DNA of 64,000 nt, taken from assembly GCF_033568475.1 (NCBI RefSeq), contig NC_133123.1, positions 25,220,622 through 25,284,621 of the forward strand. Direction: 5' to 3'. Every line of letters begins with the position of its first letter. The first letter of the stretch is position 1. Both the position numbers and the translations under genes were made by a program. This stretch comes from Henckelia pumila (Eukaryota > Streptophyta > Magnoliopsida > Lamiales > Gesneriaceae). Below the pieces are notes generated by a model, which was not told the origin of the DNA, searched no databases, and was given only the letters and a program-made list of their open reading frames with translations. Below, in pieces: positions 45,573-54,777 of the stretch.

Positions 45573-46877
45573 TGTAGTGACCCGCAATTAATCAAGGTAA
45601 TTAAGGAAATTAATTACTAAATTTTGCCTAAAATTATCCGAAGTGGATCGGAAGCTCCGAAGCATAGATCGGAAGCTCCGATCGGGATCGGACGTTCCGT
45701 TGGAGGATCGAACATTCCGTTCTGGCTAGGGCTGGCGTCATCACCGACGTCAGCAAGATGATGTCACTGCTTACGCACGTGAGGTGACATCGGACGTTCC
45801 GATGTCACGATCGGACGCTCCGTTCGCGATCGGACGTTCCGATGAGGGATCGGACGTTCCGATTGGCGTCTATAAATAAGGGGTCCGAGCCCTCATTATG
45901 TGCACCGATTTCCCCTCCTTTTCTCTGGTTTTCGAACCTTCTTACTTAGATCTACGGAGTTCTAGGCATCCTATTGGGAATCCAGAAGTTGCCTAGCGAT
46001 CCCGGCATCGTAGTGGAGGTGTGCCTAAGTTTTGAGGCGATTCTACACCAGCGGGCTGACGACGGACGAAGGTATAATTTGGCTTTCTAAAAATATTTAG
46101 AAGTATGCAATAACTTAGTTAAGGCTTTTAGAGCGTTTATGGTGATGCATGGACTTTTGCATGTGTAGACGCAGTAGAGCAGACTTGTAGGCTTTGGACC
46201 TAGATGGGTGTGCTAGGAGTTGACCTGCAGTGTTAGAGGTACGTAAGTACTGACCGAGATAGCCAGCATGATATTTATACATATGTGTGTGATGCATGAT
46301 GTATGTGCAGTATTGGCTATGTTTTACTGTTTTTAGCACATACATATGTTTTTACGGAGACTGCATCGGGTATGATGTGATTCATGACAGTTTCCATCAG
46401 TCGAGGCGATTCTTCCTGAGGATTCGTGTTTTGGGAATATACGAGTACCACGCGGAGTCGCTCTCTTGCCCGGTACTATGTATTCCAGGCGAGTAAAGTG
46501 ATTTAACCCTGATTTTTAAAGTCATGTGCATGCTCATATTTGTATTTATATCATTGCTTCCGTATTGAGCGTAGTCGCTCACGCCCTTTATGTTTCATGT
46601 TTTGGGACACTTTGTGGTGGGTCAGGTCTGAGGCTGGACGGTCCCGGTGGTTCTCAGCAGGGTTGAGGTTGCTACTGTGCAGAGGTAGTTTGTTAGGGAT
46701 TCTGATACCCTAATTTCGATTTGGTTGTATAAAGAATTATACACTGTTTTTATCATCGGTTGTATTCTGCCGATTGGATTTGTTGTACTTTGGAATTATC
46801 CGCTATTTAACGCTTTAATTATTGTTGCTTGCGCTAATCACTTTGATTAGGTAGTGGATCCGGGTAGGGTCGCTACA
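45573..46877 (+). repeat. 3' LTR of chromovirus C
   Basis: It is 1305 bp, collinear with the 5' LTR, with the palindrome array at 45647-45863 and the TATA box at 45871. A six-base indel lies near 46490. Confidence 0.92.
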
Positions 46878-46882
46878 GTCAG

Positions 46883-49800
46883 GCCTGAAAATGGTAAGAT
46901 ATAAGAGACGACCGATGAGGCTCCTATATTGAGAAATGTCCGATAAATCATCACCATCAGTAGTACTTAAACAGGCCTTAGGATGCATTGGTACATTTCC
47001 GGTTTGCAAGAGAGAAAACCAGTATCTTCTAAGAGTTGTAGAGTATAATTCCGTTGAGAAAGAACAATCCCACTGGCTGAATGAGCAATCTCAAGGCCCA
47101 GAAAATACTTGAGCTGACCAAGATCCTTGAGATGAAACTGTTGGTGTAGAACCGTCTTAATGTGATTGATGTCCTGAAGTAAGGGACCAGTAATAATGAT
47201 ATCATCGACATACACTAATAAAGCCATGAACTTAGAACCCGAACCTTTAATAAACAGAGAATGATCCGATTGAGATTGCGTAAACCCAAGTTGAAGGACC
47301 AAAGATGAGAACTTGGAATACCATTGTCTTGATGCCTGTTTTAGCCCATATAAGGATTTGTTCAATTTACACACCAGTTTGCTTGTACTAGATGCGTGCT
47401 CCCCCTGTCTGTGATAACCAAGTGGCAGATCCATGTATACTTCTTCAAAGAGATCCCCGTGAAGAAAAGCGTTATTGACATCCAACTGAATGGTATGCCA
47501 TTTCTGATTTGCAGCAAGGGCAAGAAGAACTTTAACTGTGACAAGCTTTGCAACGGGAGAGAAAGTTTCAATAAAATCAATTCCCTCCTTTTGATTATAC
47601 CCTTTTGCAACCAAACGAGCTTTATATCGTTCAATGGAGCCAGACGAATTATATTTGAGTTTGTATACCCACTTTGAACCAATTGTATGTTTACCAACAG
47701 GAAGAGGGACAACAGACCATGTGTTATTAGCTTCAAGAGCCTGAAGTTCAGCAGCCATAGCACTTCGCCAGTCAGCAGATTGGACTGCTTGATGATAAAA
47801 ATGAGGTTCGAAATTGGCAGATATATGTAGAGCTAAATTTCGGAACGAGGGGCTTAGGGACTTGTAACTGACAAATTGAGATATGGGATACTCATATTTG
47901 GAACATTTAGGTGGCTCAACCGAATTATCTGCTAAAATATTGCAATGGAACTCTTGCAAATATGAAGGAACTCGGGTTTGTCTCGTGGATCGTCTAGGAA
48001 TGGAAATATGTGGAGCATGAACTGGAATCTCAGACGGAATAGGGGCATGTGATGTAGGGCCATTATGAAGTTCAATGTCGAGCATGGGATGGGGTAGAAC
48101 TAACTCTGGAAATGGATCCATGGAGACTGAAGTGGACTGACTCGAATGGTATGGGAATACTTCTTCATGAAATATGACATCCCTTGAGATAAACACTTGA
48201 TTAGACTTGAGATCAAGTAGTTTATATGCCTTCATACCAGGTGGATATCCAAGAAATACACAATGGCGTGCTCGGGGTGCAAACTTTGTCCGAGCTTGAT
48301 TCAGTGTAGATGCAAAAGCCAGGCATCCAAACACCCGGAAAGAACTATAATCAACAGGTGTTTTATATAAGACTTCAAATGGGGTGCGATTCTGGAGAAT
48401 ACGAGACATAGTGCGATTAATAAGAAATGCTGCTGTAAGAATGCATTCGGTCCAGAAGATTAGAGGAATGCGTGCTTGAAAATATAAGGCCCGAGCCACA
48501 TTTAAAAGATGTTGATGTTTCCTCTCCACAACAGAATTTTGCTGAGGTCGTTCAACACAAGAAAGCTGATGAATAATGCCTTTCTGTTGGAAGAATACAG
48601 TGAGATTCAACTCCTTAGCATTATCAGATCGTATAGCCTTTATAGGTGTTCCAAATTGAGTGAGTATCAAAGTGTAAAACCGAGGAATAATATGCGCAAC
48701 ATCTGTTTTTTTTTTGTAAGTAAGTAAACCCATGTAAAACGGGTGGCATCATCAACAAGGGTAAGAAAATATCGATATCCATTATAAGACTTTGTATGAA
48801 GTGGACCCCAAACATCACAATGTATTAAAGCAAAAGGGCTTTGAGCCATGTTATTATGTGAAACAAAAGGTAATCTCCTTTGTTTTGCCAATGGACAAAC
48901 ATAACAGGGGGTATGAAGATGAGTCTTGGAATCATCAAAACACAAAGTTTTTCGCAAAATATCTAGCCTTTGATCTGATAAATGGCCTAGCCTATTGTGC
49001 CAAGTATGCACAGAAACTTTATTTACAACAGCATGAGAATTAGTTGTCATAGGAGGCAGCAACGATGGGCTGTAGTCAAGCACGTAGAGGCCTTCAATGC
49101 AGTCACCCTTGCCAATCATCTTCTTGTTTGTGGTATCCTGAATCACAAAAGAGGCAGGGGAGCAAGTAACAGTGAGTTGGGAAGCAGCTGTCAAGGCACT
49201 AACGGATAAGAGATTAAACTTGAACTGTGGTACATATAGGACATCGTGCAAAACCAGATCCGGACCAAGATGAATATCACCACTAAATTCAACGAGTATA
49301 GATGTCTGATCGGGTAGCGTAACCGTAGAATTGGATAGCAACTTCATATGTAAGAAGACATGACGATCATGACAAACGTGCCTCGTGTCACCTGAATCAA
49401 CAATCCAAACATGTGGATTAGAAAATACAGGATTGGTCAAGACAGAAAGACAAGTACCTGTATGAAAAGTGTTGGCATGCCCTGTATCAATAGGTGTTGA
49501 AACCGTAGTAGAGCCAAGATGATTGGAGATGAGAGACATAAGGTCTTGACACTGTGTATCATTGAGAGTATGAAGAAATGATCCAAGATTCTCTCGATGA
49601 GGAGATAAGGCAACCTCTGGTTCAAAAGATGGTGGAGCAGCTACCTGGTTGATGACCGCAGAGGAAGAAGACTTGGTGATAGGGCGACAATTTTGACGAA
49701 AACCAGGAGGATATCCATGGATTTTATAACATGTATCCACTGTATGACCATTAATGTGACATTTGGTACAGTAAGGTCGCTCTCTGCAGGCACCTTGGAA

Positions 49801-50601
49801 ATTTCCAGTAGGCAAAGTGCCAACATGACCTTTGGGATGTTTGGATTCTTGAACAGCAAATGTGGCCGTTTGGGAAGGATCCAAAGATATGTGTGATGGA
49901 GGACCAATATTTTTCTGGCGCTCATCTTGAGAAAGTAAGGAGAATACCCTGTTAATCGAAGGGATGGGGTCCAAGAGCAGAATCTGGCCACGAATATGGG
50001 CAAAAGATTCATTAAGGCCCATGAGAAAAGAAAGAACATATTCACGTTGAAAGTAATCTTGAAGATCCTTTGCACCACCACAAGTACAATGGCCACAACT
50101 GCATATTGGCCTGTAAGTAGTCAATTCGTCCCATAAGGTCTTCAATTTTGTGAAATAAACGCTGATGGAGTCTTGATTCTGTGCAAGATTGAGTAGATCA
50201 CGTCATAATTGAAACACCCGAGGTCCATTACATTGTTGGAATCGATCTTGAAGATCCTTCCATATGGCGGCAGCAGAATCAGAAAAAATGATACTCGCAG
50301 ATATCTCTTTGCACACAGAATTTAAGATCCAAGAGATCACAATATTGTTGTTGCGAATCCAATAAGGAAGAAGGTTTGCTTCAGTACCATCAGGACGTGG
50401 CACAGATCCATCGACGAACCCTAACTTGTTCTTGGCAGAGAGTGCGATGATCATCGCACGGCTCCAAGCTGCATAATTTTTGCCATTGAGGAGCTGAGAT
50501 ACAAGGATCATTCCCGGATTATCGGCATAATGAATGAAATACGGATTCAAAGGATCATCCATGATTGATGCAAACGAACTAGAGGGACGATTAACAGCCA
50601 T
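46883..50601 (-). pseudogene. Copia gag-pol, main part
   Basis: It starts at 50601 (MAVNRPSSS). The gag N-terminal domain includes NPYFIHYADNPG; TGA at 50203-50205 breaks it. A knuckle CTKCHINGHTVDTC, protease WIVDSGDTRHV, an integrase zinc region (HNRLGHLSDQR to CYVCPLAKQ) and a DD-E core follow. A ten-T run at 48706-48715 (A run on the coding strand) marks a one-base frameshift before [12 protein letters not shown] contains [10 protein letters not shown] second frameshift near 47000 separates LSCKP from GNVPMHP. The part next to the insertion reads LYLTIFRPD. Confidence 0.9.
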
Positions 50602-50936
50602 GGAAGATTGGAGCTCGAAATCGGGAAGAAGAAAGATAATCAGAGTGAATTTTCATCTGATACTATATTAGAAATGAGACTTGGACCTAACTCACCTCAA
50701 AAGCTAGCTCAAGAGGTGAGGATTGCCCTTGTCTATATTAAGGACTCCCAGTACTATATCCTACCAATGTGGGACAATATTTCAACACACCCCCCACACA
50801 CGCCCAGGAATGAACATCTGGAGCGTGGAGATATTAACGGGTGATTTAAACGCCCAGGAATGAACATCTGGAGCTTGAAGATTGGCCTAATTATAGGCAG
50901 CCCAATTATGAGCGATCCAACACACGGAGGACCTGA
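50602..50936 (-). other. Copia leader with an internal short duplication
   Basis: This is the untranslated region between primer site and gag. CGCCCAGGAATGAACATCTG occurs at about 50800 and again at about 50850, a direct duplication about 50 bases apart. The plus-strand frame at 50608 shows no domain. Confidence 0.55.
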
Positions 50937-50948
50937 GCTCTAATACCA
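50937..50948 (-). other. Primer binding site of the copia element
   Basis: On the minus strand TGGTATTAGAGC directly abuts the 5' LTR. It resembles the tRNA-Met site TGGTATCAGAGC with one change. Confidence 0.8.
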
Positions 50949-51139
50949 TATTATAATCAAGAACACATTGGATCAAAGAATATTGAAGCTTCATGATCTA
51001 TTCATTTAGCTCGTAAAGTGTTAATGAAGAATTACATCAAGTCTCTTATTTATACTAAGATAAATACAGTTAATATGAAAACTGAGTTGCTAACCCTCTT
51101 TCAACTAACTAACTAATTATTGTTATATAAGGTGTAAAA
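50949..51139 (-). repeat. 5' LTR of the copia element
   Basis: It is 191 bp, ending ATAATA on the element's strand directly before the primer site, and is preceded by the CAATT duplication at 51140-51144. Confidence 0.92.
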
Positions 51140-51144
51140 CAATT

Positions 51145-51554
51145 CAACTTCTTAAAACCATATATTCGAGACTTAATTATATCGAATCCGATTTACTCGT
51201 ACACACCCATATGTTTTAATTTGTATTGATGAAATTTTATTATTATTATTATTGAAAATGATGAAACCCTTTTTTTAATTTTAATTGCCGACATCTTATC
51301 GACATTAGGATGTTTTTAAGCAACTATCATGCGTGGGTAGGTACCAAAAGTTAAAGGTGTTACTTTTCAAAAAAGAAATATGTTAATTTTTTAAAATTAA
51401 TTAATTAATTAATTAAAAACTAATAAATATGTGAATTGTAAAAAATCGCAAATAGATTAATTAAAAAATCATTAATACAATATTTAAAAAATGTTATATT
51501 TATTCACATGATAGTTGTCACTACCTTCTCAACTTTCTCTTTTATGTATTACAG
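51145..51554. other. AT-rich intergenic DNA
   Basis: There is no gene. (TTA) and (TTAA) short repeats occur near 51240 and 51400. Confidence 0.55.
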
Positions 51555-52016
51555 GGAGCTCAGGTTGGAAACCCAAATAATTCAGGCTCTTCTTCTATTT
51601 TAGGTAATGAAGGATGGAGAAAACCACCAGTTTTAGGTCTAAAATGTAATGTGGATGCAGCCATTTTTCAAAATCTTCTGTGCTTTGAGTATGGTTGTAT
51701 AATTCGAGATTCCAATGGTACTGTGATAAACTCTTTGTATGAAATTTCGATGGGCTTATTATCTCCAACAGTAGCAAAAGTTGTTAGCATTCTAGAGGTG
51801 CTTAGTTGGTTGAAGGATCTGCACTTAGAAAATGTTATTTTCGAATCGGATGCAAAGATGGGCATCGATGCTATTCAATCTATGTCGATTGATGTCTCGT
51901 ATTTGGGCCAAATTGCAGAAGATTGTAGATTTTTTTCTTTGGAACTACTATCAGTTTTTTTTTTTACGTCGATCAGCGAACCACAGACTCATAAATTAGC
52001 TAGTGCGACTAGCTAG
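51555..52016 (+). pseudogene. RNase H-like remnant of a LINE-type retroelement
   Basis: An open frame contains GWRKPPVLGLKCNVDAA and YGCIIRDSNGTVI, then AKVVSILEVLSWLKDL and VIFESDAKMGIDAI. This is the pattern of the plant RVT_3 RNase H-like domain found at the end of LINE polyproteins and in stand-alone copies. The Asp of NVDAA and of ESDAK are visible. There is no upstream RT. A 74-base tail ending in a poly-A run follows. I infer a 5'-truncated LINE copy. Confidence 0.62.
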
Positions 52017-52090
52017 TTCTATGACTGATTATGGAAAAAGAGTTTCTGATTTTGTGCGATAAAAATTGTTTTCCTTTCAAAAAAAAATTA
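52017..52090 (+). other. 3' tail and poly-A run of the LINE remnant
   Basis: After the stop comes GTTTTCCTTTC and nine A at about 52078-52087, the usual 3' end of plant LINE copies. Confidence 0.5.
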
Positions 52091-52239
52091 GTAGGGGTGG
52101 GGCACCAATCACCTTCTATAGGGTGCTTTATCCATCCACTTGTGGAATTATTGGGGCATCTAAAGGAGCCTTAAGTTGGTATATCAATTTGGGGAAATGG
52201 AATGCTACAAAGGAGTGTTATCACACTAGAGATGATACA

Positions 52240-52660
52240 TCGTACCATATCGTATCAAAAAATTTATACTATATATCATACTGAAAATTATGGTGTGAGA
52301 AATTGCTATATCGATATCGTATCGAAACTTTTCATATAACGAAAATCGGTAAACCGAAATTTTCGGTATATATAAATAGCATACCGATCATACCAAAATT
52401 TTACGGTACATATTCTTTAAATTTTATAATTTTTTTGTTTATAAATATTATATATTTTTAATTTTTTTTATATTGTTTCGATATACTGGTATATACCGAA
52501 AATTTTAAATTTCATAGCATTACCATACCAAAAAATTCGGTATCGTTACTATAGTACCGTACCGTATCGAAATCTTTGATATACTAAAAATTCGATAAAT
52601 TCAGTATTTATAAGATAATTTTGATATACCGAAAATTCAATATTTTTCCATACCGTAGTT
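52240..52660. repeat. Dispersed TACCG-rich repeat, copy 1
   Basis: It is dense in GGTATACCG-like and TTTCGGTA motifs on both strands (for example CGGTATATATAAATAGCATA near 52360 and ACCGTACCGTATCG near 52556). A related block is at 59815-60040. Ends and class are unknown. Confidence 0.55.
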
Positions 52661-53813
52661 ATCACCTCTCTAAACAATCAAAGATCAAGTTTTGCCTTTA
52701 TTTTTATTTTTTTACTTGGGTCTCACACATGTTCACGTGTGGTCAAATTCTAGACACAGACTACTATCCCACTGTAATAGCGAAACACTCATTTGGGAAA
52801 ATTCGATGCTATATTTATTATTGCTCTCATACAAAGTTATTGAAGTCGAGCTTTTTATTTCTTGTGCGACATTGCGCAATTAATTAGCTAATCGAGTAGC
52901 TCACATCCCCTCGTATTTTGAATTATGTTACTGTAGTCGAGCTTTGTAGTTTATTGTGCAACATCGTGAAAGATTAGCTAATCACGTAGTTCATATCCTC
53001 TCATCGTTTAAATTATCGACTGAGACATACTAATATTGTCTAGATTTTTGTCTTCCACTTTTCCGTAAATTAATTTATGACTTTCTAGGAAGATCATATT
53101 AATCGTTATCCCTAAAAAAAAAAAAATTGGGTTGTCATGTTTAAAAAAGTAAGTTTTCATTACATATTTTTTTATTTTTAGGTATTATTATATATATATA
53201 TATTTAGAATTTATTAATAACAAAAGTCTTAAATTTAAATCTATTCATGTTATTTTTTTAATACAATAAGCATATTATTTTATACAGATTATATTATTTT
53301 ATAAAAAAAATCTATCGTTGACGACACGTGATTAGTCGAAAAGTATACTAATAATCATGTTTTTATTTGTAAAATCTAGTCAATCAATGGCAACTTAGGA
53401 AAATTATACAATATTTGATAAATTTGATTTTTGAAAGAAAGTGGTCGAATAAACATTTTTTAATGAAAAAATAATGTCTCATTAGGATCTTTATGTGAAG
53501 ATTAATGAATGAATATTAAGAGCCATAATGCATTTATAATTGTTCGTATTTGTGTTTTTCAATATTAGAAATAAAAGATAGCTCAATACATAAAGATGTA
53601 CTCAAATCGAATCAACTCAAGTATTACTTTTGTATTTAAATTATTTAAGGTGAACCTAGTTTAGATATACTAAAAAAAAACTTTTAAACTATTTTCGAAT
53701 CACAAAATATGTTCTCAAATGGAGACCAACGTTATTCCACACAAAAAAAATGAAGATTTAAACAAGGACGGATATGAAATAATTTGCTAAAAGGATCATG
53801 CAAATCGCAATTG
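52661..53813. other. AT-rich intergenic DNA, no gene seen
   Basis: Two segments near 52838-52900 and 52935-52990 repeat GTCGAGCTTT, GCGACATTGC/GCAACATCG and TTAGCTAATC, an old local duplication about 100 bases apart. The rest is homopolymer-rich. Confidence 0.5.
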
Positions 53814-53816
53814 TAA

Positions 53817-54561
53817 GAGCATGTACGAGGGGCGATCAAGTTGAGCGATCAAGCCCAACTTGATCGCCCCATTTAAATATTGCCCCCTCCAAGGGGCAAT
53901 GATATTGCACGAGGAAACTTCCTCGTGCAATCAAAATTGTGGGCCCCATGCGGACACTCTCGGCGCAGTGAAGCCCACAAATCTTGTTTTTTTTAAAAAA
54001 AAAAAATTTTTTACGTGGGTCCCACCAATCTTTTGTTTTTCTTTTTTTTTTTTAATTTTTTTTAAAACATGGTAGGGAGTTGATCTATTATTTTAATTTA
54101 TAAAAATGATTTTAATTAAAAATAAATTGTTAAAAAAATCAAAAAATTTAAGAATAATTAATAAAAATATTTAAAAAGGTCAATGACTATATTTTTCAAA
54201 ATCAATGAAATTTTATTTTTAGTGTCAAGTTTAATTCATGTGTTTTTTTTCATGTTTGTTTTTTTATTTTGGAATATTATGTATGCTTTTAAAATTATTA
54301 TTTTTTTATTTTTTAAAAAAAATTTATTTTTTATTTCTTATATTTATGTACATTTTTTAATGTAGTTTTTAAATTTAATTATGTTTATTTTTAATTTGTT
54401 ATATTTATGTGTATTTTTATTATGTTTGAAAAGCATTATTTAATTGATTAAAAAATTATTATTTCAACATCAACACACCATTGTAGGAACAAACAATGAA
54501 GTTATCAACGCTGAGTCATCAATTTGACCACATCAACTTTCTCACATCCTTGTACATGCTC
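53817..54561. mobile_element. PIF/Harbinger-type MITE, 745 bp, with stacked hairpins
   Basis: The inverted ends are GAGCATGTACGAGG and, reversed, GAGCATGTACAAGG. The flanking duplication is TAA (53814-53816, 54562-54564), typical of PIF/Harbinger elements. Near the left end are three perfect inverted repeats in a row: a 15-bp stem (53829-53843/53856-53870), an 8-bp stem (53879-53886/53893-53900) and a 13-bp stem with a 2-base loop (53904-53931). The rest is AT-rich and non-coding, and there is no transposase. Confidence 0.75.
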
Positions 54562-54777
54562 TAAGGCCTGTGTAACTTAAGTTGGCACTTCATTTTCAAA
54601 CATAGAAACACATTTGTATTTACAAACAATACATTTTCTTTGTTTGTTTTTTTAGAAAAAAGAAATTCAGATCACAAAGATTCTAAAAGAATGAAAGAAT
54701 AAGTGGCACAATACAACAAATCTACGTCTCTTCTAAATTACTAAGCTAGTGCTCACAATATCTTGTTAGGTTCTTCT

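Larger units (their letters stand above)
39592..46877 (+). mobile_element. Chromovirus C (Ty3/gypsy, Tekay-like), decayed, inside the copia element
   Basis: A 7286-bp element with LTRs at 39592-40902 and 45573-46877, TGTAGTGACCC to GGTCGCTACA, and a perfect GTCAG duplication (39587-39591, 46878-46882). It has a tRNA-Met primer site, gag-pol in one ancestral frame and a chromodomain end. Pol has five nonsense codons and gag a frameshift. About 47 LTR substitutions by eye (about 3.6%), mostly C/T and G/A, plus small indels. Confidence 0.94.
38768..51139 (-). mobile_element. Ty1/copia retrotransposon on the minus strand (host of nest 2)
   Basis: Its 191-bp LTRs lie at 38768-38958 and 50949-51139, flanked by a perfect CAATT duplication (38763-38767, 51140-51144). 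On its own strand the LTR begins TTTTACACC and ends ATAATA instead of TG...CA. The primer site is 50937-50948 and the purine tract CTTGAGGGGGAG abuts the 3' LTR. Domain order gag, protease, integrase, RT, RNase H is copia type. The reading frame has nonsense codons at 50203-50205 and 39296-39298 and frameshifts near 48710 and 47000. Chromovirus C interrupts it at 39591/46878. Confidence 0.93.
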
